This document shows, piece by piece, positions 54,712 to 62,485 of a DNA stretch of 64,000 nt (the stretch's first letter is position 1; each line of letters opens with the position of its first letter). A program made the translations under genes and the position numbers. Under the pieces are notes generated by a model. It was not told where the DNA came from and did no database searches. It saw only the letters and a program-made list of their open reading frames with translations. The DNA comes from Actinomycetes bacterium (GTDB taxonomy: Bacteria > Actinomycetota > Thermoleophilia > BMS3ABIN01): positions 62,001 to 126,000 of the forward strand of contig JAJYXB010000004.1 in the NCBI GenBank assembly GCA_021791195.1, in the 5' to 3' direction.

Positions 54712-56142
54712 CTACGCGTTGCGGTCCACGAAGGTGAAGATCGTCTTCAGCATGATCTTGATGTCCAGCCAGGGGCTCCAGTTCTCGATGTAGTACAGAT
54801 CGTGCTCCACCCGCTCATGGATGTCGGTATCGCCCCGGAGGCCGTTGATCTGGGCCCAGCCGGACAAGCCGGGCCGCACCCGGTGCCGCGTGTTATAAGT
54901 GGGGATGTCGCGGACAAAATTCTCGATGTGCTCCGGACGCTCGGGGCGCGGCCCCACCAGGCTCATCTCACCTTTGATGACATTTATCAATTGTGGCAGC
55001 TCGTCGATCCCCAGCGGCCGGATGACGCGGCCCACGCGCGTGCGGCGGATGTCGCCGGGAGTCGTCCAGCCGGGTTTGTCGCCCTTCTCGGCGTCCTGCC
55101 GCATCGACCTGAACTTGAGGATCTCGAACGGCTGCCCGCCGCGGCCGATGCGCGTCTGACGGTAAAGCACCGGACCCGGTGACTCCAGCTTGACAGCAAC
55201 AGCCGTCAGCAGCACCAAGGGCGAGAGCACGATCAGGGTCAGCAGCGAAACGATGATGTCCATGGCGCGCTTGGTGACCGCCTGCAGGCCGGTGATGCTG
55301 GTGCGCTTCAGCCCGATCACCGGCAGACCGCGGATGTGCTCTACACCCACACGGTCGCTGAAAACCTCATAGAGGCGCGGCACCATCGTGAACTCGACCC
55401 CGTAGGGGCGGCAGCGTTCCATCAGCTCCACGATGGTGTCGTGCTTGTCGCGCGAGAACGCCACCACCATGTGCTGGATATGGTATCTGACCAGTATCTC
55501 CTCGAGCTTGCTGTAGTCATCGAACACGTGATAGGAGCCGAAGTGCGCCGACTTGCCGGAAGGTTTTTCGTCCAGGAAGCCGACAAACTGCAGCCCCAGC
55601 GCCGGATTGCGCAGCAGCTTGCTGGCACAGGTGATGCCGACGCTGCCGGCGCCCAGCACCAGCGTATTCTTCACATACCAGCCGTGGCGGCGCCCCAGTT
55701 TCAGCATCTGGTAGACGCCGAAACGCATCACCGCCACTGCGACGATAACGCAGAGCCAGGACAGCAGCACGACGTTGCGCGAATAATGCGTCGGGGGAAA
55801 GACCAGTACCGCCAGGCTCATCAGCAGCATCGATGACTCGGTGGCGGCGGAGAAGATCTGCGGAGCGATCTCCAGCACGCTCAGATTAAGCCGGAAACGG
55901 TAGAGGCCGTGCAGCTTGAAGAGTATCCAGTAGAGCGGCAGGATCACCATGGTGACCGCCATGTAGAACGCGATCGAGGGCTGCTCGGTGCCGGGGGAGA
56001 CGCTCACATACCAGACGCCCAGTTGGAAATAGATCGCAAAGGCCAGACGGTAACCGGCGAGAACCCCGATCAGATCCCCGAGGATCAGGGAAATATGGGC
56101 AAAACGGTGAGAAATAAGGAATCTGTTGGCTTTTTTTAACAA
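54712..56142 (-). CDS. Polyprenyl glycosylphosphotransferase (initiating sugar-phosphate transferase)
   Basis: 476 residues from TTG 56142 with AAGGGA 8 nt upstream. Four N-terminal helices (to about 130), a CoA-binding-like Rossmann domain (LVLGAGSVGITCASKLL near 155), a fifth hydrophobic helix after KRAMDII (about 290), and the catalytic C-terminal domain: LYRQTRIGRGGQPFEILKFR, GIDELPQLINVIKGEMSLVG, GPRPERP, LSGWAQINGLRG. This is the WbaP/WcaJ-type enzyme that puts the first sugar phosphate on undecaprenyl phosphate. It therefore defines the start of glycan assembly in this island. Confidence 0.95.
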   Translation of the reverse strand: MLKKANRFLISHRFAHISLILGDLIGVLAGYRLAFAIYFQLGVWYVSVSPGTEQPSIAFYMAVTMVILPLYWILFKLHGLYRFRLNLSVLEIAPQIFSAATESSMLLMSLAVLVFPPTHYSRNVVLLSWLCVIVAVAVMRFGVYQMLKLGRRHGWYVKNTLVLGAGSVGITCASKLLRNPALGLQFVGFLDEKPSGKSAHFGSYHVFDDYSKLEEILVRYHIQHMVVAFSRDKHDTIVELMERCRPYGVEFTMVPRLYEVFSDRVGVEHIRGLPVIGLKRTSITGLQAVTKRAMDIIVSLLTLIVLSPLVLLTAVAVKLESPGPVLYRQTRIGRGGQPFEILKFRSMRQDAEKGDKPGWTTPGDIRRTRVGRVIRPLGIDELPQLINVIKGEMSLVGPRPERPEHIENFVRDIPTYNTRHRVRPGLSGWAQINGLRGDTDIHERVEHDLYYIENWSPWLDIKIMLKTIFTFVDRNA

Positions 56143-56248
56143 GAATAATCCCTTGAACTATTTTAGCTGTTTTCCCGGGCGTTCACAGACGGCGCGCGCC
56201 TGGAAGCACCGCCGGGCCCGTAACTTTTCGGGCTCGCCTGCACAGTGA

Positions 56249-56264
56249 TAAAATCGGACGCATG
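56249..56264 (+). promoter_or_regulatory. -10 box consistent with a leaderless start
   Basis: TAAAAT lies 7 nt before ATG 56262, with no ribosome site. No clear -35 was found. Confidence 0.35.
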
Positions 56265-57392
56265 TTACATATCGGCATAAACGGGCGCGCTCTCTTCCGC
56301 CAGATGACCGGCGTGCAGCACTATGCCCGTGAAGTGACGCTGGCGCTGGGCCGGATCCGGCCGGCGGATGTACGCCTGAGCGTCTTTGCCGGCAGCGAAG
56401 GCCGTGCCGGCGCTGGCGACCTGCCACTCCAGCTCAGCACCTTCCCCGCAAACGGCCCCGTCAAGGGCCTGGTCTGGGAGCAGACACTGCTGAAGCGGAT
56501 GATCAGGAAGACCGGCATCAACGTGCTGTTCAATCCGGCCAACGTGGCCCCGTTGAACGCGCCGGTCCCAAGCGTAGTTACCATCCACGACCTCGCATTC
56601 CTGCTTTTTCCCGAATATTTCTCGCGCACGTTCGCCTTGTATTATCGCACCGTTGTCCCCAGAATCGCAGCCCAGGCCGCGCACGTACTCACAGACTCCA
56701 ACAGCACGAAAACCGATCTCATCAACTACCTGGACGTCCCGGAGGAAAAAATCGCGGTGGTGCCACTGGGCGTCTCGCCGGAGTTCCGCCGCCGCATCCT
56801 CAAAAGCGAGCTGGAAGAGGTCCGCGTCCGCCACAAGCTGCCGGCCAGGTTCTTCCTCTCCATCTCCAGCCTGGAGCCGCGCAAAAACCTCGGCCGCCTG
56901 CTGGAAGCCTACCGCCTGCTTCCGGCAGAGATCGCCGGGGAGCATGCGCTGGTTCTGGCCGGCGCCGGCAACCGCATCTTCGCCGATTCCGGCCTCAGCA
57001 AAGGACTGGCAGCGGTCAAAAACGGCAAGGTCTATATCCCCGGTTACATCCCGGATCAGGATCTGCCAGCAATATACCGGATGTCAACCGCGCTCGTGTT
57101 TCCCTCCCTGTATGAGGGTTTCGGACTACCGGTGCTGGAGGCGATGTCCGCCTCGACCCCGGTGATCACCTCCAGCCGCGCTTCATTGCCGGAGGTGGCC
57201 GGCCACGCCGCGGTTCAGATTGATCCCGAGAGTGCCGAGGAGATTGCCGCGGCCATGGAGCTGCTGGCCAGCGACTCCGGCACCCGCAAACTGCTGATCG
57301 AACGCGGCAAGAAGCGGGCAGCCGGCTTTACCTGGGAAACGACAGCCGCGCAAACGCTGGAGGTACTTCGCTCCGCCGGGGACGTTCCTTAA
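56262..57392 (+). CDS. GT4-family glycosyltransferase, C-terminus ends in repeat
   Basis: 376 residues. GT-B fold: N-terminal [34 protein letters not shown], then [18 protein letters not shown] and [16 protein letters not shown] with both donor-binding glutamates. Closely related in layout to the 59245 protein. The last codons, GDVP-stop, are the first 14 bases of the GGGACGTT repeat copy 5, so the repeat supplies the stop codon. Likely adds a sugar to the lipid-linked repeat unit in the cytoplasm. Confidence 0.9.
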   Translation: MLHIGINGRALFRQMTGVQHYAREVTLALGRIRPADVRLSVFAGSEGRAGAGDLPLQLSTFPANGPVKGLVWEQTLLKRMIRKTGINVLFNPANVAPLNAPVPSVVTIHDLAFLLFPEYFSRTFALYYRTVVPRIAAQAAHVLTDSNSTKTDLINYLDVPEEKIAVVPLGVSPEFRRRILKSELEEVRVRHKLPARFFLSISSLEPRKNLGRLLEAYRLLPAEIAGEHALVLAGAGNRIFADSGLSKGLAAVKNGKVYIPGYIPDQDLPAIYRMSTALVFPSLYEGFGLPVLEAMSASTPVITSSRASLPEVAGHAAVQIDPESAEEIAAAMELLASDSGTRKLLIERGKKRAAGFTWETTAAQTLEVLRSAGDVP

Positions 57393-57407
57393 CTTTCTTA
57401 ACTTTTG
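57378..57407 (+). repeat. GGGACGTT-headed repeat, copy 5
   Basis: Begins GGGGACGTTCCTTAACTTTC and covers the last codons and TAA of the GT4 gene. The preceding GCTCCGCC is also repeated before copy 6, so a unit of about 64 bp appears duplicated. Confidence 0.92.
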
Positions 57408-57441
57408 GCGCTCCGCCGGGGGGCGCTCCGCCGGCTCCGCC

Positions 57442-57471
57442 GGGGACGTTCCTTAACTTTCTTAACTTTTG
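57442..57471 (+). repeat. GGGACGTT-headed repeat, copy 6
   Basis: Identical to copy 5 over 30 bases. Forms a perfect stem of about 28 bp with copy 7 across an 18-nt loop, between two convergent genes; it could end transcription in both directions. Confidence 0.92.
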
Positions 57472-57489
57472 AAAATTCAGCATCCGGCA

Positions 57490-57518
57490 AAAAGTTAAGA
57501 AAGTTAAGGAACGTCCCT
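57490..57518 (-). repeat. GGGACGTT-headed repeat, copy 7
   Basis: Inverted copy. On the minus strand its first bases encode the final RDVP-stop of the O-antigen-ligase-like protein at 57504. Confidence 0.92.
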
Positions 57519-59258
57519 GTAATCCAGCCACGCCGTCAGGCCCAGCAGTATGAAGAACATGAACGAAACTCCCGTCTCCCACAGGAAATAATCCAGTAGC
57601 CCGTGACCGATATATGCCATCAGGGCGATGATCAGGGCCACAGCCAGCCCGCGGCTGGTGGTGTCCAGGCGTTTCTCGCGCACCAGACGCAACTGCACCC
57701 AAAGAGCTGATCCCAGCAGGAACAGCATCGCCAGCAGGCCGACGACGCCGGTGTTGGCCAAGGCCTCGAAAAAGATGTCATGCGTGCGAATGCGACTGTC
57801 CGGAGCGACTCCGATATAAGGAGCGTAGTTCAGCCGAAACTGGTCCGGGCCGATGCCAAGCACCGGATGGCTGCGCCAGATCTTGATCGCCGCCCGCCAG
57901 AGCTCGCTGCGGCTGGTGAAATCCTGGTCCGGGGACGCCATGTCAAACTTGCTGGCCGGAGCGCTGGAGACAAACCGCTGGCCCGAAGTGGCCGAGAACT
58001 GCACCGGCACCTGCAGCCCCGGCACCCCCGCGGCGGAGAACCAGGTGTTGCGCAGATGCACCAGATCGAAATCCACGATGTACTGCCCCGGCTTCGCCGG
58101 CGCCTGAAAATTCACATCGATGTTCACGGTGCCGCCCGTCGGCACTCTGTGAGGTAAAGGCGTGGTGGTGAAAGGCACTTGCTCCTCCTGGCCGCCGGGA
58201 TAATCCAGCCAGCGGTAGCAGACGTCGACTTCGTCATCTTCTCCCCGCGTCCCCCAGGTCATGCTGCCCGTATTGCGGATGTGAAGCCGCGCCGAATTCT
58301 GCTGTCCCAGCTTCAGCGTCGCGGGGAAATCGACCACGGAATAGACAGCGCCATAATGATTGTGTTGTTCCCTGATCCCCATCCGGGCCGCCATCTTGTT
58401 GCTCACCAGCGCCGAGCCCCCCAGCAACGCGGCAAAAATCAGAGCCGAAAGGCCCAGCATCACCCATACGCGGCGGCCGAGCCCGAAGATGGCCGCCAGC
58501 GCGGCGCCGATGAGCAGCGAGACCGGGGCCGCCACCATGCCGCTGCGGGTGAAAGTGAACATCTGCGTCGCCATGATCGCGGTCACCCCGGCGATGCTCG
58601 CCACCAGCCACCAGCGGCGACGGCCGGCAGTGGATGAGCGGCCTGTCAGCCAGAGGCCGAACATTAGCGCCAGCGGCATCGTCAGCTCCAGATACATCGA
58701 CAGGGAAGTCGGATAAGGCAGCGTCGAAGCCACGCGTACGTTGTAAAAAGCGCCGAAGGTGGTGATTTCCTCCTGGAAGGGCGTGAGCAGGAAATCCCAG
58801 CTGACGGGAATGACGAAATTCTGCAGCAGGCCAACGAGGGCGACGATCAAAACGGCCACGGTGACCGTCCCCGCGATCACCAGATCGGAGCGGAAGCGTC
58901 GTGGCAGCCGGGAAACGCCGAAATAAATCGCTGCCCCATAGAACATCCGCAGAGTGAACTTGAGCGCCGACACCTTGTCGGCGGCGGCCGTGGTGGATAT
59001 CAGATCGCTCAGGCAGAATAACGCTACCGCCAGGTCAAGCGAGCGGCGGCTGAAGAGGTTGCGCGCATTGCCCAGGCCCCAGATGAACACCGTGATGAAA
59101 AAGAGAACCGCCGCCAGCTTCGAAGTGGTGAGATTGAAGAAGCCAAAGTTGACCAGCGGTTGGCGAACCTCGAATGCAGCGAAGAACGTTACCAGACAGG
59201 CGCCGGCCAGAACCAGCTTTGCCCGCCACTCCATCGAATGCTGGTCAACTATTTGCAC
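57504..59258 (-). CDS. O-antigen ligase-like protein with Ig-like extracytoplasmic insert
   Basis: 584 residues from GTG 59258, overlapping the GT4 stop by 14 bp; ATG 59234 is another possible start. About ten helices in residues 15-280, with FTRSGMVAAPVS as the Wzy_C/WaaL helix. The large outer loop (about residues 300-430) contains an Ig-like fold: LHIRNTGSMTWGTRG, then PTGGTVNIDVNFQAPAKPG, a pattern seen in NBR1-type and bacterial adhesin Ig-like domains. Later HDIFFEALANTGVVGLL matches the ligase family end. The last four residues and stop come from repeat copy 7. Ligates or polymerises the glycan outside. Confidence 0.82.
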   Translation of the reverse strand: MQIVDQHSMEWRAKLVLAGACLVTFFAAFEVRQPLVNFGFFNLTTSKLAAVLFFITVFIWGLGNARNLFSRRSLDLAVALFCLSDLISTTAAADKVSALKFTLRMFYGAAIYFGVSRLPRRFRSDLVIAGTVTVAVLIVALVGLLQNFVIPVSWDFLLTPFQEEITTFGAFYNVRVASTLPYPTSLSMYLELTMPLALMFGLWLTGRSSTAGRRRWWLVASIAGVTAIMATQMFTFTRSGMVAAPVSLLIGAALAAIFGLGRRVWVMLGLSALIFAALLGGSALVSNKMAARMGIREQHNHYGAVYSVVDFPATLKLGQQNSARLHIRNTGSMTWGTRGEDDEVDVCYRWLDYPGGQEEQVPFTTTPLPHRVPTGGTVNIDVNFQAPAKPGQYIVDFDLVHLRNTWFSAAGVPGLQVPVQFSATSGQRFVSSAPASKFDMASPDQDFTSRSELWRAAIKIWRSHPVLGIGPDQFRLNYAPYIGVAPDSRIRTHDIFFEALANTGVVGLLAMLFLLGSALWVQLRLVREKRLDTTSRGLAVALIIALMAYIGHGLLDYFLWETGVSFMFFILLGLTAWLDYRDVP

Positions 59259-60366
59259 GAGCGGCCTGGCGGAGGATGTCCAGAGTCTTGCCGGCGGCGA
59301 TCTTCCAGCTGAACTGGGCAGCCCGTTCCAGGCCTTTGGCTCTCAGCGATGCCGCCAGCTCTGGCTCGCTCAGCACCCGCTTCATGGCTCCGGCCAGATC
59401 GTCGACGTCGAGCGGATCGACGTACAGGCCGGCGTCGCCCACGACTTCCGGCAGCGACGACCCCTGCGAAACGATCACCGGCGTGCCGGAAGCCATCGCC
59501 TCCAGCGGCGGCAGGCCGAAGCCTTCGTACAGCGAAGGATAGATCAGCGCCGACGCTCCCCGATAAAGCGCCGGCAGATACTCCTCGCGGACATAACCGG
59601 TGATCTTGACCTTGCCCAGCAGATCGCGGCGTTCGAGCTCATCGAAGATGGCCTGGGCCATCCAGCCGCGGCGGCCGGCTAACACCAGGTTGACGTCTGG
59701 CATGAAATTAGTGATTTTGTCGAAACTCTTGATCAGCAGATTGAGATTCTTGCGGGGCTCCAGCGTACCCACGAACAGCAGATAGGGTTTCCGGATGCCG
59801 TAATGGCCAAGCGCTTCGGCATCGGATCCATCCTTTTCCGGGCTGAAGCCCGCGGACACGCCTTCGTGGATAACCTCGACCTTGCCGTTGCTGATGTTCA
59901 TCAGCCGCAACAGATCGAGCTTGGTGTTGTTGGAGACGGCGATGATGCGCCAGCTGCGCCGGACCGAGACCGGCACCAGGCTGCGCGTCCAGACGACATT
60001 GCGCAACGAATGCGTCCGCGGGAAAAGTTTGAAGGAGAGATCGTGGATCGTCAGCACCATCGGACACGGCGACGCCACCGCAAGGACGAAATTGGTGAAG
60101 AAACAGACATCGATCCCGTGCTGCTTCAGCAGCAACGGCAGCAGCAGCTGCCGCCAGGGCTCCTGATATCGGAAACGGCTGCGCACCACGGTTACCTGCG
60201 GGTTCGAGATAATTTCATTCTCAAAACCGGTTTCGCGGTTGCTGAAAAGGTAGAGTTGTTCGGACGGCTCAAGGAGACCGATCATCTCCTTGAGCACGTT
60301 GTATGTGTACCAGTCCACGCCGCTCTTGGTGGACTGGATTACCGATAGGTCTACTCCGATGCGCAT
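59245..60366 (-). CDS. GT4-family glycosyltransferase
   Basis: 373 residues from ATG 60366. GT-B fold: N-terminal GVDLSVIQSTKSGVDWYTYNV, TIHDLSFKLFPRTH, then FVGTLEPRKNLNLLIKSF and [19 protein letters not shown] with both glutamates. Resembles mannosyltransferases of exopolysaccharide clusters and the 56262 protein. Co-transcribed with the downstream O-antigen-ligase-like gene. Cytoplasmic sugar transfer to the lipid-linked unit. Confidence 0.9.
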   Translation of the reverse strand: MRIGVDLSVIQSTKSGVDWYTYNVLKEMIGLLEPSEQLYLFSNRETGFENEIISNPQVTVVRSRFRYQEPWRQLLLPLLLKQHGIDVCFFTNFVLAVASPCPMVLTIHDLSFKLFPRTHSLRNVVWTRSLVPVSVRRSWRIIAVSNNTKLDLLRLMNISNGKVEVIHEGVSAGFSPEKDGSDAEALGHYGIRKPYLLFVGTLEPRKNLNLLIKSFDKITNFMPDVNLVLAGRRGWMAQAIFDELERRDLLGKVKITGYVREEYLPALYRGASALIYPSLYEGFGLPPLEAMASGTPVIVSQGSSLPEVVGDAGLYVDPLDVDDLAGAMKRVLSEPELAASLRAKGLERAAQFSWKIAAGKTLDILRQAARANS

Positions 60367-60431
60367 GTCAGAATGGATTTCCCAATGACGGACACCCCGG
60401 CAAATGGCTGCCGTGGCGTCCCGATTTTCCT

Positions 60432-60461
60432 GAAAAATTGCGTCCCGCCCGATAGCGGGAC
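60432..60461 (-). terminator. Intrinsic terminator after the LCP gene
   Basis: On the minus strand GTCCCGC-TATCGG-GCGGGAC is a perfect 7-bp stem followed by GCAATTTTTC. It lies about 105 bp after the LCP stop. Confidence 0.55.
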
Positions 60462-60564
60462 CGCATCATAAGTATTCTAACTGCCCCATGCGGCGAAAGC
60501 CAACAGGGCGGCCGTCCCGGCAGAACCGGCCGTCGCGGCCTCGAACTGCTGCCGGAATGCGGCA

Positions 60565-61659
60565 TCAGCGGGAACCGCCCGCAGCCAGGAAATCGTTGAT
60601 CGTCTTCTGGCTGGCGCTTTTGTCAAGCACGACATAATCGACGCCACCGATGTACTCCGGCGCGCCTGTCAGCACAAACTTCTGGTTGCGGTCCGACGGC
60701 GTCCTGAATTTCGTCCAGGCGAGCCTGAGCAGATCGTTGGTCGACATGTCGGTGACCAGGTTGCCGATGATATCGGGGGCGATCAGGGGCATTTTGACAG
60801 CATTCATTGGACTTGACATCTTCTGCTGGAGCGCCTGCATGAACTGCTGCTGCCGCGCCATGCGGTGAAAATCGTCGTCGGAATAGCGGACGCGCACGTA
60901 GATAAGGGCGCGGTCGCCGTCCATGTGCTGGGGACCCGCGTCGAAATGGACCTGCGTCCACTTAAGACCCTGGGGATACTGCGAGTCGATCGTGTTGGGC
61001 ACATTGATGTCAACGCCGCCCAGAGCGTTGACGATCGCCGGAAAGCCGTCGAACTGCAACTCGACGTAATGGTTGATGGGTAGGCCGGTCAGCTGTTCCA
61101 CAGCCTTGATCTCGAGCGCCGGTCCACCGTAGGAGTAGCCCGCGTTGATCTTGCTCTGGCCGTAGCCGGGCAGGTCGACGAGCGTATCGCGCGGAATGGA
61201 CAGCTGCGAGATCGCTTTGCGGCCGCGGTCGACCCGCACCACCAGCAGAGTGTCGGCGCGGGCGCTTTCGCCCGGACGTTTGTCGCTGCCCATGAAGAGG
61301 ATATTCTCCGGGCCGCCGGTAGCGGGCTTGAGCACCTGGCGGACGTCGGCCGGCACCTTGGCATTGCTGTCGCCGACGGCCCGGTTGATCCGCCAGTAAG
61401 AGATACCCGCGGCCACCAGCAGCAATAACAGCAGCATCAGCAGCGTCACGCCGATCCGCTTGCCCCAGCCCCAGCGGCGGCGCTTGCCCGGCGGCGCTGC
61501 TCCAGCACCGCCGCTCCCCCCCGTTCCCCGGCCGGGGCTGCCCGGCCTGAACTCAGGGACAGGTTCGGAACTGTCCCTCAGCGGCCGGCCCTTCTTCGGA
61601 CGTAACCGTGAACTGGTGTACTTGGTGTAAGGTTTGGGCGGCTTTTGCTCGTCGTTCAA
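60565..61659 (-). CDS. LytR-CpsA-Psr (LCP) family glycopolymer-wall ligase
   Basis: I propose TTG 61659 as the start (364 residues). The track's GTG 61794 would add a signal-like stretch that conflicts with LCP topology. A basic Pro/Gly-rich cytoplasmic segment is followed by one helix (VTLLMLLLLLLVAAG) and the LCP domain: ILFMGSDKRPGE, ADTLLVVRVD, SIPRDTLVDLPGYGQSKINAGYSYGG, ALIYVRVRYSDDDFHRMARQQQF. These enzymes transfer undecaprenyl-diphosphate-linked glycopolymers to peptidoglycan or other wall acceptors. This suggests the product of the island ends up covalently on the wall. Start choice is uncertain. Confidence 0.9.
   Translation of the reverse strand: MNDEQKPPKPYTKYTSSRLRPKKGRPLRDSSEPVPEFRPGSPGRGTGGSGGAGAAPPGKRRRWGWGKRIGVTLLMLLLLLLVAAGISYWRINRAVGDSNAKVPADVRQVLKPATGGPENILFMGSDKRPGESARADTLLVVRVDRGRKAISQLSIPRDTLVDLPGYGQSKINAGYSYGGPALEIKAVEQLTGLPINHYVELQFDGFPAIVNALGGVDINVPNTIDSQYPQGLKWTQVHFDAGPQHMDGDRALIYVRVRYSDDDFHRMARQQQFMQALQQKMSSPMNAVKMPLIAPDIIGNLVTDMSTNDLLRLAWTKFRTPSDRNQKFVLTGAPEYIGGVDYVVLDKSASQKTINDFLAAGGSR
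61555..61578. repeat. AGGGACAG palindrome inside the LCP gene
   Basis: AGGGACAG and CTGTCCCT form a perfect 8-bp inverted repeat around GTTCGGAA, encoding DSSEPVP in the cytoplasmic linker. Its GGGAC head recalls the other repeats in the window. Confidence 0.7.
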
Positions 61660-61822
61660 AATCAGTGACTCTGGCTGGTCGGGGACGCAGGCCCGGATCT
61701 TGCCGGAATGGCGCGATGGCGCCTTCCGGAATAATCCGCTGTGCGTAGTCTGGCAGGAAAATGCCGCAGCCGCAAGGAAAATCAGCACCGGCACGGTGGC
61801 GGCCCGCAGCCGCCAGCCGCTC

Positions 61823-62353
61823 TTAAGGGTGCAGCAGGTTCAGCTGGAAAACAAGATGGTAAACCACCACGGCGCCGTAGAATCCGGTCAGCGCCATCAT
61901 GCCACGGCGGGCAAGCGGCAGGTGCCAGTAACCCCACAGGACGAGCACGCCCGCGGCCACCAGCAGCGTTTTCAACAGCATCCCCAGTGGCAGGCTGAAA
62001 TTGAAGAGTCCGGCCATGAGCGGATTGACCTCGACGACACCCTGCGACAGGGCTCGCGCCGTCAGCAGCGAATCCATCACGTTGAAGATGACCAGTGCCG
62101 CGGCCATCAGCAGCGGCGTGGCCGCCGTGCTCCGGCGGGGGGCAGCGGTGACGGTCCCCCTGCCCGCACCGGCGCCGGCAAGGCGCAGCGAGTAGGGTAC
62201 CCAGGCGTTCAGATGGCGCCGTTCGGCCGCGTTGCGCAGATAGCTGGCAGCCTGCCGGCGGCGGTCTGGCATCAGCAAGCCGCAGTGCTCGCACGTGGAG
62301 TCGCAGGCGAACCTCGCCTGTTTGTTTCCGGTACATACCAGCGCTGCAGCCAC
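61823..62353 (-). CDS. DUF5658-type small membrane protein with N-terminal cysteine cluster
   Basis: Start at GTG 62353 with GAGGAG 5 nt upstream; the track GTG 62359 overlaps that ribosome site. 176 residues. N-terminal ACDSTCEHCGLLMPD may bind a metal. From about residue 80 there are three helices with the DUF5658 pattern NVMDSLLTARALSQGVVEVNPLM and a lysine in the third segment (GMLLKTLLVAAG). Function of DUF5658 is unknown. Divergent from the ROK kinase gene across a region with a CsoR-like operator. Confidence 0.72.
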   Translation of the reverse strand: MAAALVCTGNKQARFACDSTCEHCGLLMPDRRRQAASYLRNAAERRHLNAWVPYSLRLAGAGAGRGTVTAAPRRSTAATPLLMAAALVIFNVMDSLLTARALSQGVVEVNPLMAGLFNFSLPLGMLLKTLLVAAGVLVLWGYWHLPLARRGMMALTGFYGAVVVYHLVFQLNLLHP

Positions 62354-62413
62354 ACACACTCCTCAGCTAAAAAACACGTTGTTACTTTGTACCACCGTCG
62401 GCGTTAAGTTTAT

Positions 62414-62430
62414 ATACCCTGTGGGGGTAT
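62414..62430. promoter_or_regulatory. CsoR/CstR-type operator
   Basis: ATACCC-TGTGG-GGGTAT is a perfect 6-bp inverted repeat of the form bound by CsoR-family repressors (TACCC...GGGTA; copper, formaldehyde or persulfide sensors). It lies between the divergent DUF5658 and ROK genes and overlaps TATATA (62411-62416), a possible -10 box. No CsoR gene or copper gene is in the window, so the regulator and signal are not known. Confidence 0.6.
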
Positions 62431-62485
62431 TATTTGGCCCGCCCGCATTGAAAAGGAGCCGTCATTCTATTAAACTCGCTGCGGT

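Noticed and set aside
61660-61794. N-terminal extension of the LCP gene that looks like a signal peptide
   Set aside because: LCP proteins have a cytoplasmic N-terminus and one helix, which is present later; an export signal before a basic 60-residue linker would be inconsistent, and no ribosome site precedes the GTG.
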